From: Bacillota bacterium
Lineage (GTDB): Bacteria > Bacillota > Bacilli > Alicyclobacillales > SLC66
Direction: 5' to 3'
Assembly: GCA_021846285.1 (NCBI GenBank)
Contig: JAJZCB010000013.1
Location: forward strand, 1-53,359
Length of the DNA stretch: 53,359 nt
Shown here: positions 7,989-17,598 of the stretch, piece by piece
How the letters are laid out: each line of letters starts with the position of its first letter
Position numbering within the stretch: position 1 is the stretch's first letter
Program-made: the position numbers and the translations under genes
Notes under the pieces: generated by a model
The model's database searches: none
Seen by the model: the letters and a program-made list of their open reading frames with translations, nothing else
What the model was told of the DNA's origin: nothing

Positions 7989-10900
7989 ATGAGCATTCGA
8001 GAACAACAGCTCGAAGCTATCGAGGGTTACGGCAATCTGCAGACACATCCCGATCCGGCCAAATGGGACGACTGGCAGGAACTCGACGCTCGCGCATGGC
8101 CGCGCAAGAAATATCATCGCTATGAACTCATACCGACCGTATGTTTCAACTGCGAGGCCGCTTGCGGGCTGCTGGCGTACGTCGACAAGGACTCAGGAGA
8201 AATTCGCAAGTTCGAGGGCCATCCGCTTCATCCTGGAAGTCGCGGTCGCAACTGCGCCAAGGGGCCGGCGACCTTAAACCAGATCGAAAATCCCGAGCGT
8301 ATTTTGTATCCCATGAAGCGGGTTGGCGACCGTGGCGACGGCAAGTGGGAGCGCACAACCTGGGATGAGGCGCTCGATGACATCGCGGCGCGGATTCGTA
8401 AAAGCCTGCTCGAAGGACGCAGGGATGAAATCGTCTATCATGTGGGTCGCCCTGGCGAAGACGAGTATACAGAGCGGGTGCTCAAATGCTGGGGTATTGA
8501 CGGATTGTCGTCGCACACCAATGTCTGTTCGTCAGGGGGACGGACTGGATACGCTTTTTGGATGGGCATGGATCGTCCATCGCCGGATTACGCGGATGCG
8601 CGATTCATATTAATGATGAGCGCCCATCTGGAATCTGGACATTACTTCAATCCCAACGCGCAACGGATCATTGAAGCGCAGCAAAAGGGCACCAAGATTG
8701 CAGTCATTGATACGAGACTGTCCAACACTGCCTCAAAGGCCGATTACTGGATGTCGCCATGGCCTGGCACGGAGACTTCCATGCTTCTGGCTATGGCGAA
8801 TGGCCTGCTTCAGACAGACCGCTTCAATCGCGAGTTCGTCCGACAGTGGGTCAACTGGCGCGAGTTCATGAGCGATCGTCAGTATCTGCAGGAGTTGCGC
8901 GACAGAGGATTTTTGGATACTGTGCCAGCCACCCAGACATTTGAAGACTTCGTCCATGTGCTAAAACGCATCTATCGCGATTACACGCCTGAATGGGCGG
9001 AGCAGGAGAGCGGAGTGGCCGCCGCCATGATCCGGCAGGTCACGGACGAAATCGCGCGCGCGGGCACAGCGTTCGCCGCAAACATCTGGCGGAACGCGGC
9101 TGCAGGACACCTCGGCGGCTGGATGATCACGAGATCGTTGGCCTTCCTCAATGTCCTGATGGGGGCAATCGGTGAACCTGGCAGCCTGCTTCCAAACAGT
9201 TGGATCAAATTCGTTCCCGCCCGCAACTCGTCGCCTGCGCCGATACAAGTTTGGAATGAAAATCATTGGCCGCGCGAATATCCACTGTCCTTCTTTGAAC
9301 TCAGCTTCTGTTTGCCGCACATCCTGAAAGAGCGCAACAAGCGCATGGAAGTCTACTTTACCCGGGTTATGAACCCGGTATGGACATTTCCAGACGGCTT
9401 TAGCTGGATTGAGATGTTCAAGGAGCCGGATCGGGTGGGCTGTCACGTGACTCTGTCGCCCGTGTGGTCCGAGACCTCGCAGTTCTCCGATTATGTGTTG
9501 CCGATGGGTCTGGCCTCCGAACGGCACGATCTGCACAGTTATGAAACACACGCAGCGCAGTGGATTGGGTTCCGTCAACCGGTATTGCGGGTGTCAAAAG
9601 AGCGACACGGCATCAAGATTCGGGATACGCGGGATGCGAATCCGGGAGAGGTATGGGAAGAGAATGAATTCTGGATCGACCTGTCATGGCGGATTGATCC
9701 GGACGGTGCGATGGGCATTCGCAAGCACTTTGAATCCCCCTACCGACCAGGGGAAAAGATCACCATTCTGGAATACTATCGGTGGATTTTTGAAAACTCC
9801 GTTCCCGGGTTGCCGGAGGCGGCATCCGCCGAAGGGTTGACACCGCTCGATTACATGCAGAAATATGGAGCGTTTGAGATCACCAAAAACGTCTTCGGAC
9901 AGCATCGATGGCCAGTCGATCCCGCCGTTCTGCAAGAGGCGACGATCGTTCCGGACGGCGCGGATGCGCAGGACGCGCATACCGAGGGTGCGAATGTGCG
10001 AGACGGGAAGATATGGGTCGACAAGGCGCCGCACACCCACAATCATGTACCGATGCCGGGACCATTCAAAAACGCACAAGGGAAGGTGAGAGCCGGCGTT
10101 GTCGTCGAAGGCGCTGCTGTGAAGGGATGGCCGACTCCTTCGGGCAAACTCGAGTTCTTCTCGACGACACTGCGCGATTGGGGTTGGCCAGAGTATGCGA
10201 TTCCCATCTATCCACGCAATGATGCGGAACGTAAACAGATGCCGCATATCGTGAGTCAGGTGCATTTCAAGACCATCGATTTTGCGCGCAACGAGTTTAT
10301 CCTCTTGCCGACGTTCCGGTTGCCCATGCTTATCCACTCGCGCACGAACGGCGCCAAGTGGTTGCATGAGATCGCCCACGCTAATCCCGTGTGGCTCCAT
10401 CCTTCCGATGCGTCGCGCCTTGGCGCAGTGACCGGCGATGAAGTGAGGATCGCCACAGAGATCGGTTCCATTGTGGATAAGGTCTGGGTTACGGAAGGCA
10501 TTCGACCGGGTGTGGTGGCGTGTTCTCACCATTTGGGCCGATGGCGGTTGCATGAAACCACTGGGAGTGACCGCTGGAGCAGTTCATTGGTGAAGATCGC
10601 AGAGGTCGCGCCAGGGAAGTGGCAGATGAAGCAGATTCACGGACCGGCGCCGTTCCAGAGTACGGACAAGGATTCGGAACGCATCTGGTGGTCCGACGGC
10701 GGCGTCCACCAAAATTCGATTTTCCCCGTGCAGCCCGATCCGATCAGCGGAATGCATTGTTGGCATCAACGGGTGCATGTAGAGAAGGTCGCTTCGGGAC
10801 ATTATGGCGAAATCGATATAGACAGAAAGAAGGCGCATCAAGTGTTTCAGCGCTGGCTTCAGATTACGAGACCCGCGCCGGGGCCGGGAGGGCTATATCG

Positions 10901-11015
10901 GCCGTACTGGATGCTGCGCGTCTTAAAGCCTCATCCCGACGCTTACATCGTTCCCGAAGGCAGCGCAGGCATGGTGGAGACAACACCCGTGGATGCGGAC
11001 GCATCCATCAGTTGA
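7989..11015 (+). CDS. Molybdopterin (bis-MGD) oxidoreductase catalytic subunit
   Basis: This is a 1008-residue member of the DMSO-reductase superfamily. An N-terminal [4Fe-4S] site is visible at C52/C55/C59/C89, and the cysteine in NVCSSGG (C180) sits where the molybdenum (or tungsten) ligand is expected. The C-terminal third has the molydopterin-dinucleotide-binding fold, with phrases such as LPTFRLP and ANPVWLHPSDA. The ATG at 7989 follows GTGGAGGG and is preferred to an earlier in-frame ATG at 7911. No twin-arginine signal is present, so the catalytic side is probably cytoplasmic. Together with the preceding gene it forms a two-gene oxidoreductase. The substrate cannot be named: polysulphide, thiosulphate, tetrathionate or another small molecule are possible. 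Confidence 0.85.
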   Translation: MSIREQQLEAIEGYGNLQTHPDPAKWDDWQELDARAWPRKKYHRYELIPTVCFNCEAACGLLAYVDKDSGEIRKFEGHPLHPGSRGRNCAKGPATLNQIENPERILYPMKRVGDRGDGKWERTTWDEALDDIAARIRKSLLEGRRDEIVYHVGRPGEDEYTERVLKCWGIDGLSSHTNVCSSGGRTGYAFWMGMDRPSPDYADARFILMMSAHLESGHYFNPNAQRIIEAQQKGTKIAVIDTRLSNTASKADYWMSPWPGTETSMLLAMANGLLQTDRFNREFVRQWVNWREFMSDRQYLQELRDRGFLDTVPATQTFEDFVHVLKRIYRDYTPEWAEQESGVAAAMIRQVTDEIARAGTAFAANIWRNAAAGHLGGWMITRSLAFLNVLMGAIGEPGSLLPNSWIKFVPARNSSPAPIQVWNENHWPREYPLSFFELSFCLPHILKERNKRMEVYFTRVMNPVWTFPDGFSWIEMFKEPDRVGCHVTLSPVWSETSQFSDYVLPMGLASERHDLHSYETHAAQWIGFRQPVLRVSKERHGIKIRDTRDANPGEVWEENEFWIDLSWRIDPDGAMGIRKHFESPYRPGEKITILEYYRWIFENSVPGLPEAASAEGLTPLDYMQKYGAFEITKNVFGQHRWPVDPAVLQEATIVPDGADAQDAHTEGANVRDGKIWVDKAPHTHNHVPMPGPFKNAQGKVRAGVVVEGAAVKGWPTPSGKLEFFSTTLRDWGWPEYAIPIYPRNDAERKQMPHIVSQVHFKTIDFARNEFILLPTFRLPMLIHSRTNGAKWLHEIAHANPVWLHPSDASRLGAVTGDEVRIATEIGSIVDKVWVTEGIRPGVVACSHHLGRWRLHETTGSDRWSSSLVKIAEVAPGKWQMKQIHGPAPFQSTDKDSERIWWSDGGVHQNSIFPVQPDPISGMHCWHQRVHVEKVASGHYGEIDIDRKKAHQVFQRWLQITRPAPGPGGLYRPYWMLRVLKPHPDAYIVPEGSAGMVETTPVDADASIS

Positions 11016-11114
11016 CTGTCGCGGTATGAATGGCTCTCGAGTGAGCACTGAAGAGGAAGCACAAAAGGCAACGGGTCTCCTTTTGAGGGGAATGCAGTTT
11101 ATAATACGGCAGAT

Positions 11115-11150
11115 GGAGCGTGATTCGCATTGCGAAGCGCGCTCCTCTTT
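11115..11150 (+). terminator. Terminator after the molybdopterin oxidoreductase
   Basis: GGAGCG (11115-11120) pairs with CGCTCC (11140-11145), with an inner TTCGC/GCGAA helix, and is followed by TCTTT. It lies about 100 bases after the oxidoreductase stop and 60 bases before the isochorismatase start, and probably ends the two-gene transcript. Confidence 0.55.
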
Positions 11151-11209
11151 GATAATGGAGTTTTACAGAGTTGAACATGGATGTTAAGTTTATTGGCGAG
11201 GTGATATTC

Positions 11210-11758
11210 ATGAAAACAGGATTGTTGTTGATCGATTTGCAATTGGATTATTTTCCGGGTGGCAGGATGGCGCTGGATGGCGCAAAAGACGCAGTATTTG
11301 CGGCCGCCCGCTTGTTGGCGGCGTTTCGAGAGGCCGAATGGCCGGTCTGTCACATTCAGCACATCTCTTCGCGCGCGGGCGCAACGTTCTTTTTGCCAGG
11401 TACATCGGGCATCGACATACACCCCGCAGTAAAGCCGAACGAGAATGAACCCATTTTTGAAAAACATTTTCCAAACAGCTTTCGGGAAACTGAATTGATG
11501 AAACACCTGCGATCGAACCAGATCGAACGTCTCGTCATTTGCGGAATGATGACGAATATGTGCGTCGACGCAACCGTTCGCGCAGCGTGCGATCAAGGGT
11601 TTGATTGCGTGGTCGCCCATGATGCATGCGCGGCGCGTTCCCTCGAATTTTCCGGGCGCGGGGTACAGGCTGGCGATGTGCACGCGGCATTTCTGGCGGC
11701 GCTCCAGGGAATCTATGCCCGAGTCTTGTCGGTCGATGAGATCTGTTCCATAATATAA
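11210..11758 (+). CDS. Isochorismatase-family cysteine hydrolase
   Basis: The 182-residue protein has the isochorismatase/nicotinamidase fold. The expected triad is visible: an aspartate in LLLIDLQ near the N-terminus, a lysine in FEKHFPNSF, and a cysteine in MMTNMCVDAT. Family members hydrolyse isochorismate, nicotinamide, N-carbamoylsarcosine or similar small amides, and the substrate here is unknown. The ATG at 11210 follows GAGGTGATATTC, so an upstream in-frame extension to 11171 is unlikely. The gene appears to be transcribed alone, bounded by hairpins on both sides. Confidence 0.85.
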   Translation: MKTGLLLIDLQLDYFPGGRMALDGAKDAVFAAARLLAAFREAEWPVCHIQHISSRAGATFFLPGTSGIDIHPAVKPNENEPIFEKHFPNSFRETELMKHLRSNQIERLVICGMMTNMCVDATVRAACDQGFDCVVAHDACAARSLEFSGRGVQAGDVHAAFLAALQGIYARVLSVDEICSII

Positions 11759-11792
11759 ACGCGGTTCGATGCAAGTCGAACCGCGTTTATAT
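11753..11792. terminator. Perfect 17-bp bidirectional terminator
   Basis: ATATAAACGCGGTTCGA (11753-11769) and its exact complement (11776-11792) enclose the loop TGCAAG. The A/T-rich ends give a T-rich tail in either direction. It overlaps the stop codon of the isochorismatase-type gene and lies 86 bases from the end of mdh on the other strand, so it can serve both. Confidence 0.8.
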
Positions 11793-11878
11793 GTGTTGCA
11801 AGGAGGTGTCACTCTCTTGTTCGCAGTATCGCCTGAACCCGCAATACCGCACTGCGCAGACTGCAGCAGCGGGTTTGG

Positions 11879-12802
11879 CTACAGGGTGCTGAAAACCCGC
11901 TTCACGTCGTTCGCCGACTTATGCAGCGCGGCTGTTTCCTCTTGCGTCAGTTCGATCTCAATGATTTTCTCGACGCCATTTTTGCCCAGCATCACGGGAA
12001 CGCCGAGGAACAGTTCATTGACGCCGTATTCGCCGCGCACGAAGGCGGAGCACGGCATGATGCGCTTCTTGTCCTTAAGAATCGATTCCACCATCTGAAC
12101 GATTGATGCGCCCGGCGCATAGTATGCACTGCCTGTTTTCAAATGGTTCACGATCTCAGCGCCGCCCTGGCGCGTACGTTGCACCAGACGATCGAGGGTG
12201 GCCTGATCCAGCAGCGTGTCAATCGGAATACCGCTCACGTAGGAATAGCGGACGAGGGGCACCATATCGTCGCCGTGGCCGCCAAGGACAAACGCTGTCA
12301 CGTCTTCGAACGATACGCCAAGTTCCAGCGCGATGAAGGTGCGAAAGCGCGCCGCGTCCAGAACCCCGCCAAGGCCGATGATCCGTTCGGGAGGGAATCC
12401 GCTCTCCTTAAATGCGACTTGCGCCATGACGTCGGAGGGATTGGTCACGAGAATCAGCTGGGCGTCAGGAGAACGGGAAGCGATTTCCTTGACGACTGAG
12501 CGAATGACCTTGACATTGGTGTCGACCAGATCATTGCGGTTCATACCGGGTTTGCGAGCAATGCCAGCGGTAATGACAACAACGTCGGAACCCGCTGTCT
12601 CATCGTAGGAGTTGCTGCCTGTGATCACGCAGTCGTACCCTTCAACAGGGGCCGCTTCCTGTAGATCGAGCGCTTTGCCCTGGGGAACGCCTTCGACGAG
12701 GTCCGTCAGGACTATGTCGCCGAGTTCCTTCATCGCCAGATAATGCGCCACGGTGGCTCCAACGTTGCCAGCGCCCACCACTGTAATTTTGTGCCGTTTC
12801 AT
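11879..12802 (-). CDS. mdh: Malate dehydrogenase
   Basis: This 307-residue protein belongs to the lactate/malate dehydrogenase family, LDH-like malate dehydrogenase branch. It has the Rossmann loop [10 protein letters not shown] at the N-terminus, the coenzyme-loop aspartate (VLTDL), the NPSDV segment, LDAARFR with the substrate-binding arginine, and the catalytic histidine in GGHGDDMVP. It interconverts malate and oxaloacetate with NAD. Its start overlaps the stop of the transporter gene by four bases (ATGA) and is preceded by GAAGGAGTG, so the two are translationally coupled. The coupling suggests the transporter handles malate or a related dicarboxylate. Confidence 0.93.
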   Translation of the reverse strand: MKRHKITVVGAGNVGATVAHYLAMKELGDIVLTDLVEGVPQGKALDLQEAAPVEGYDCVITGSNSYDETAGSDVVVITAGIARKPGMNRNDLVDTNVKVIRSVVKEIASRSPDAQLILVTNPSDVMAQVAFKESGFPPERIIGLGGVLDAARFRTFIALELGVSFEDVTAFVLGGHGDDMVPLVRYSYVSGIPIDTLLDQATLDRLVQRTRQGGAEIVNHLKTGSAYYAPGASIVQMVESILKDKKRIMPCSAFVRGEYGVNELFLGVPVMLGKNGVEKIIEIELTQEETAALHKSANDVKRVFSTL

Positions 12803-13956
12803 CTTGCTATCACTCCTTCTACCGTCACACCGCCGCCTTGACTGGCCTTGCCATCCGCAACGCTGTTTTGCAGGCCGAGATGGTGTCGGGGATGCCAGGC
12901 GATCAGCGTTCCATTCATGATCCCCTTAAGAGTACCTAAACTGACTATCACAAAGCAACCGGAAAGAAAGACAAGTTGTAGAAATCCTGCGACATAGAAG
13001 AAACGCAATTGTGTGAGGTGGTACAGTGCATATGTGCCTGCGGTGAAACTTCCCAACGGGAAGACGTAACTCCACCAACCGAGTGTGTACGGAATCCCTT
13101 CGCCTTTCTTGCTCAGATGGAGAACAGTGTAGAGCGTTGCAATCACGCACCACCATATGCCGACACCCCATAAGGCCGATCCTCCGATGAGTCCGATAGC
13201 GCGAAGGCCAGGCAAGAAAGCTGCAAACAGGCTATGGGTGGAGAGCGGAATCGTGGCCAGCGTACCCATGGCCATGCCAATAGGCCCTATTTCGACCCAT
13301 ACACTGGGGGCCATAGCGCCAGGCACCACCCGGTGGTACATCAACCGCGAGTAAAAGAGCGCGCTGACCATCAGGAAGAGAAAGAAAGTGAGCCCAAACA
13401 GTGCGATATCGAAAACAGTCATTCCCATGTTGACTGCGGGCGATCCCCAATCGGAGAGAAGGTTGGCTCCGTCAGCCGCGCATACGATCGGCGGCACGAC
13501 GGGAATCAGCCAGCTGGCCAGCGCATCGCCGGGCGCGATATCGTGTTGCGTGAACATCAGATAGGGCACCGCGATCGCAGAAAACAGGCTGATCGCCACA
13601 CCGACGAGCCATAGTATTTGACTGATTCGCATCGATAATGCAATAGGCCATATATGCGTGCCAACCAGGAAGAAGTCATTGCCAACGACGTTTACGGCCA
13701 TGGCAAGCGCTCCATAAAACAAGGCTCTTGCGGGATCGCGAAAGTCTGACAGGGCGTCTGCCGTATGATTGATCCATCGGGCGCCCCACAACGTGAGCGC
13801 AAGCACGAGCAGCAGCAGTACCGCAATAAACGCTGCCAAGCCAAGCGTCTTGTGAAACGGAAAGGCCACCGGTGAAGAGTAGCAGAGCCCGGCCATGATC
13901 CCCACACCCATGACCACCGTAAACCAGTTGGTGCCGATTTGTCGCGCTACAGACAT
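12799..13956 (-). CDS. TDT-family transporter (TehA/Mae1/SLAC1 type)
   Basis: The 385-residue protein is almost entirely hydrophobic, with about ten membrane segments, and resembles the tellurite-resistance/dicarboxylate transporter family. Known members carry malate and other C4-dicarboxylates, sulphite or anions. The start is supported by TTGGAGG nine bases upstream. Coupling to mdh favours a malate or dicarboxylate role. The divergent LysR gene 119 bases away is a likely regulator. Sulphite export cannot be excluded, given the nearby molybdopterin oxidoreductase. Confidence 0.8.
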   Translation of the reverse strand: MSVARQIGTNWFTVVMGVGIMAGLCYSSPVAFPFHKTLGLAAFIAVLLLLVLALTLWGARWINHTADALSDFRDPARALFYGALAMAVNVVGNDFFLVGTHIWPIALSMRISQILWLVGVAISLFSAIAVPYLMFTQHDIAPGDALASWLIPVVPPIVCAADGANLLSDWGSPAVNMGMTVFDIALFGLTFFLFLMVSALFYSRLMYHRVVPGAMAPSVWVEIGPIGMAMGTLATIPLSTHSLFAAFLPGLRAIGLIGGSALWGVGIWWCVIATLYTVLHLSKKGEGIPYTLGWWSYVFPLGSFTAGTYALYHLTQLRFFYVAGFLQLVFLSGCFVIVSLGTLKGIMNGTLIAWHPRHHLGLQNSVADGKASQGGGVTVEGVIAR

Positions 13957-14075
13957 ACAACCAAGCCTCCAATCATGAATTCCTCTCTACAGTGTTAAGA
14001 ATATCGAATAGAAGTTGTGCGTGAGCACCGTTTTTGCGATTATGACTATAAGAAAATCAAATAGGAGGGATCGGC
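13957..14075. promoter_or_regulatory. Divergent control region between transporter-mdh and lysR genes
   Basis: This 119-base A/T-rich interval separates two divergent units and must hold both promoters. LysR proteins usually bind such a shared region. I see A/T-rich near-dyads (for example around 14005-14018) but no site convincing enough to name. ATAGGAGGGA (14061-14070) is the ribosome binding site of the LysR gene. Confidence 0.5.
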
Positions 14076-14984
14076 GTGAATGTTTTGGAACCCTGGCGAA
14101 CATTTCTGGTTGTGGCGGAGGAGGGAAGTATCTCGCGGGCGGCCAGAAAACTGCGCGTATCGCAACCGGCTGTCAGTCAGCAGATGAAACAGTTGGAGCA
14201 GATTTATCGCGCGCCGCTTTTTGACCGCCGCCGCAAAGGGATGGCGCTGACAGAGGCAGGCCGGATTTTGCAGCGGGACGCAACCAGGATCCATGACCTG
14301 ATTGTCCTGTCACGGGAATTGGTGAGCGATGCGACGGACACGCAGTCTGGAACGCTGGCCATGGGAGCCAGTATGACGATTGCGGAGTATGTGGTGCCTA
14401 CCGCGCTGGCCCTGTTTCGGAGACTGCGACCCCTCGTTAAGGTGCGGCTGTTTACCGGAAACTCGGAGGAGATCGGTCGTCAGGTGGCCAATGCCGATTT
14501 GCTTATCGGCCTGATCGAGGCGCCACTGTACGACACCCGAATCGTCCAGCGCGCATTTCTGGATGATGAACTGGGGGCAATTGTCTCCCCCAGGCACTCC
14601 CTGGCCAACCGGGAGACCGTACTGCTGAGCGATCTGACCGGCGACCGTCTGCTGGTGCGTGAAACAGGTTCTGGAACGCGCACGGTTCTGGAGGAGGCGC
14701 TCAGATCTGAGGATCTATCCCTGCGGGATTTCTCTGTGTTTCTGGAGAGCAACAACCCGCAGACGCTCAAGGCGCTCGTAGAATCCGGGTACGGGATCTC
14801 CATCATGTCCAAGTGGGCTGTCCAGGACGCCGTCGCGGACGGGCGCCTCGTCTTCGTTCCATTTGCGAACAGGGCTGTCAAGCGTTCTTTTCTGATGGCC
14901 TGGCGGGAAGAGTATCAGGATGATCCATTGTTAACCGCATTTACCCAAGTATTGGGCCAGTTGAATTTGCCGAAACCGGGTTAG
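14076..14984 (+). CDS. LysR-family transcriptional regulator
   Basis: The 302-residue protein starts at GTG 14076 behind AGGAGGGA. The N-terminal winged helix is typical: SISRAARKLRVSQPAVSQQ followed by LFDRR and LTEAG. An effector-binding domain of the periplasmic-binding-protein type fills residues 90-295. It is divergent from the transporter-mdh pair and only 54 bases upstream of the methylmalonyl-CoA mutase gene, so it could control both. The inducer is unknown; a C4-dicarboxylate or propionate-derived compound would fit the context. Confidence 0.9.
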   Translation: MNVLEPWRTFLVVAEEGSISRAARKLRVSQPAVSQQMKQLEQIYRAPLFDRRRKGMALTEAGRILQRDATRIHDLIVLSRELVSDATDTQSGTLAMGASMTIAEYVVPTALALFRRLRPLVKVRLFTGNSEEIGRQVANADLLIGLIEAPLYDTRIVQRAFLDDELGAIVSPRHSLANRETVLLSDLTGDRLLVRETGSGTRTVLEEALRSEDLSLRDFSVFLESNNPQTLKALVESGYGISIMSKWAVQDAVADGRLVFVPFANRAVKRSFLMAWREEYQDDPLLTAFTQVLGQLNLPKPG

Positions 14985-15038
14985 GAGGTTATGCTATACT
15001 ACTTCGTGGAGGGCGTTAAGACGAGGTGGGCCAAAGAA

Positions 15039-16649
15039 ATGGCGACAGAATCACAAGAGGAACGTAAAGATCAGTTCATGACATCTTCCGGGATTAGTGT
15101 GCAGCGGGTCTACGATCCGGCAAGCATCGCTTCGACTGACTCTTACGAAGAACAAGTGGGAGATCCGGGGATGTATCCGTTTACTCGGGGTATTCAACCG
15201 ACCATGTATCGCGGGCGACTGTGGACCATGCGTCAGTATGCAGGTTTTGGCGACGCCAGGCAGACCAACACCCGATTTCGCTACTTGCTGGACCAAGGGC
15301 AGACCGGACTGTCTACCGCCTTTGACCTCCCGACGCAAATCGGCTATGACGCCGATCATCCATTTGCTTTAGGGGAAGTTGGAAAGGTTGGCGTTTCCAT
15401 TTCATCTTTGCTCGATATGGAAACTCTATTTGAGCAGATCCCGCTTGATCGCGTGAGTACATCGATGACGATCAACGCTCCGGCTGCGGTCCTGCTGGCC
15501 ATGTACATAGCGGTAGGGGAAAAGCAGGGAGCGTCAGGCGCTTCACTGTCTGGAACCATTCAAAACGACATTCTCAAGGAATATGTGGCCAGAGGCACAT
15601 ATATTTATCCACCGCAGCCATCGATGCGTTTGATCACCGACATATTTGCTTTTTGCGCCGAACATGCGCCCCAGTTCAATACGATCAGCATCAGCGGCTA
15701 TCATATGCGCGAAGCGGGCAGCACTGCGGTTCAGGAAGTCGCCTTTACGCTGGCCAATGCGCGCGCCTATGTGGATGCGGCTCTTGGAGCAGGGTTGGCC
15801 ATTGACGATTTTGCTCCGCGACTGTCTTTCTTCTTTAACGCCCACAACAATTTCTTCGAAGAAGTGGCCAAGTTTCGCGCCGCAAGGCGCATTTGGGCGC
15901 GCATCATGAAGGAGGAATACGGAGCGCAGAGTAAAAAATCATGGCAGCTTCGCTTTCATACGCAAACGGGCGGTTCGACTCTCACCGCTCAGCAGCCGGA
16001 CAATAACATCGTGCGCGTAACCATGCAGGCGCTGGCAGCTGTTCTTGGGGGAACGCAAAGCCTGCATACCAATTCGCGCGACGAAGCGCTGGCCTTGCCC
16101 ACCGAGGAGTCGGCGCGCATTGCGCTGCGCACTCAGCAGATTATCGCCCATGAAAGCGGCGCGGCTGACACGGTCGACCCGCTTGGGGGATCCTATTATG
16201 TCGAATCGCTGACGGATGAAATCGAACGGCAGGTCAAGGTGTACATGGACCGCATCGCCGCCATGGGCGGTGCTGTCAGCGCCGTGGAGCAGGGGTATAT
16301 GCAGCGGGAAATTCAAGCGGCCGCGTATGAGACACAGCGGCGTATCGAACATCGCGAGGATATCGTGGTCGGGGTCAACGCCTTTACCATCGCCCATGAG
16401 TCTGAACCAGACCTGCTCAGGATCGGCCCCGAGCTTGAGGATGCGGCCCGTGCTCGTCTGCGCGATTTGCGGGCGCAGCGCGATCAGACAGCCGTCGATG
16501 CGTCCCTGCGCCGCCTGCGGCAGGCGGCGCAGGGTGACGACAATCTGCTGCCGCCCATTCTCGAAGCCGTGCGGGAGTATGCTACGCTTGGCGAAATCTG
16601 CGATCAACTGCGCAGTGTGTTCGGAGAGTACCGACCACAGCACTGGTGA
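15039..16649 (+). CDS. mcmA: Methylmalonyl-CoA mutase, catalytic (large) domain subunit
   Basis: The 536-residue protein is the TIM-barrel part of an adenosylcobalamin-dependent acyl-CoA mutase without the cobalamin-binding domain, which is encoded by the next gene. Y67 in RQYAGF and R185 in VARGTY are the residues that mark methylmalonyl-CoA specificity; isobutyryl-CoA mutases carry Phe and Gln there. Other matches are [22 protein letters not shown] and [11 protein letters not shown]. The start at 15039 follows GAGGTGG with a nine-base spacer. An in-frame ATG at 14991 has its AGGAGG too close. The enzyme interconverts (R)-methylmalonyl-CoA and succinyl-CoA. Confidence 0.92.
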   Translation: MATESQEERKDQFMTSSGISVQRVYDPASIASTDSYEEQVGDPGMYPFTRGIQPTMYRGRLWTMRQYAGFGDARQTNTRFRYLLDQGQTGLSTAFDLPTQIGYDADHPFALGEVGKVGVSISSLLDMETLFEQIPLDRVSTSMTINAPAAVLLAMYIAVGEKQGASGASLSGTIQNDILKEYVARGTYIYPPQPSMRLITDIFAFCAEHAPQFNTISISGYHMREAGSTAVQEVAFTLANARAYVDAALGAGLAIDDFAPRLSFFFNAHNNFFEEVAKFRAARRIWARIMKEEYGAQSKKSWQLRFHTQTGGSTLTAQQPDNNIVRVTMQALAAVLGGTQSLHTNSRDEALALPTEESARIALRTQQIIAHESGAADTVDPLGGSYYVESLTDEIERQVKVYMDRIAAMGGAVSAVEQGYMQREIQAAAYETQRRIEHREDIVVGVNAFTIAHESEPDLLRIGPELEDAARARLRDLRAQRDQTAVDASLRRLRQAAQGDDNLLPPILEAVREYATLGEICDQLRSVFGEYRPQHW

Positions 16650-16724
16650 TCGGGCGATCGCATTCACACTGCGTTCCGCCAAAGAGAGCCGGCGGACGCA
16701 TAGGAGAAGGGCAGGGGTTGGACC

Positions 16725-17567
16725 ATGAATCGGCCCATTCGGGTACTTGTCGCGAAACCGGGTCTGGACGGCCATGATCGCGGAGCGCTCATCGTCGCGC
16801 AGGGTTTGCGCGACGCCGGCATGGAAGTCATCTATACGGGACTGCGACAAACCGTGGCGCAGATCGTGTCGGCGGCCATTGATGAAGATGTCGATTGCAT
16901 CGGATTGTCGTCGCTCTCAGGCGCGCATATGTCACTCTTTCCAGCGATTTTGGCCGAACTCCAAAAGGAAGGCGCGAACGACATCCTGGTCATCGGAGGC
17001 GGTGTGATTCCACCTGCCGATGTCAGGGTATTAAAGGAGCTTGGAATCGCGGAGATTTTTACGCCCGGCAGCACAATCGAAGACATGGCCGCGTTCATTC
17101 GGAGCCACGTCCGCAAGGACGCGGGAACGACTGATCAGGCCATGACCGATTTGGCGCGTGCGCCCCAGGTGATTGATCACATCGGATTGGCGGTTGTGAG
17201 TATGGAGGAGACCGTTCGCTTCTACAGAGATCACCTCGGGCTGCAGGTTGTTCATGAAGAGGTGATACCCGATCAGCAGGTCCGCGCGGTGTTTCTGCAA
17301 ATCGGCGATACGCATATCGAACTCCTGGAATCAACGTCCGATCAGGGGCCTATCGCCAGATTTATCGCCAAACGCGGTCCGGGCGTGCATCATGTGGCCT
17401 ACCGTGTGGACAATGTGAGTCAGTGGCTCGAAAGAGCGCGTTCTGCAGGTCTTCAGTTGATCGACGACGCGCCGCGGCCGGGTGGTCAACACAAGTTGAT
17501 CGCCTTTGTCCATCCGGCGAGCGCGCATGGCGTTCTTACCGAGTATTGTCAGATCGTAAAGGATTGA
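16725..17567 (+). CDS. Cobalamin-binding mutase subunit fused to methylmalonyl-CoA epimerase
   Basis: The 280-residue protein has two domains. Residues 1-130 are the B12-binding domain of methylmalonyl-CoA mutase: D15-G-H17-D-R-G20 is the base-off cobalamin motif, with later SSLSGAH and IGGG turns. Residues 147-278 form a VOC-fold methylmalonyl-CoA epimerase, with likely metal ligands in IDHIGLAV, HIELLES and the histidines of GPGVHHVAYRV. The epimerase turns the (S)-isomer made by carboxylation into the (R)-isomer used by the mutase, so the fusion joins consecutive steps. It lies 75 bases after the mutase gene and 31 before the carboxyltransferase gene, clearly one operon. Confidence 0.9.
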   Translation: MNRPIRVLVAKPGLDGHDRGALIVAQGLRDAGMEVIYTGLRQTVAQIVSAAIDEDVDCIGLSSLSGAHMSLFPAILAELQKEGANDILVIGGGVIPPADVRVLKELGIAEIFTPGSTIEDMAAFIRSHVRKDAGTTDQAMTDLARAPQVIDHIGLAVVSMEETVRFYRDHLGLQVVHEEVIPDQQVRAVFLQIGDTHIELLESTSDQGPIARFIAKRGPGVHHVAYRVDNVSQWLERARSAGLQLIDDAPRPGGQHKLIAFVHPASAHGVLTEYCQIVKD

Positions 17568-17598
17568 GACGCAGCGTCGTTGCAAGGGGGTATTGACG

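Noticed and set aside
9684-10553. Minus-strand frame of 289 codons inside the molybdopterin subunit gene
   Set aside because: The plus strand encodes a conserved enzyme through this region; the opposite frame is a by-product of GC-rich codons.
11753-11792. tRNA-like sequence suggested by GGTTCGA
   Set aside because: It is a simple perfect hairpin with no cloverleaf.
15939-16850. Minus-strand frame of about 300 codons opposite the mutase gene
   Set aside because: The mutase frame is clearly conserved; no start signal or domain is seen on the other strand.
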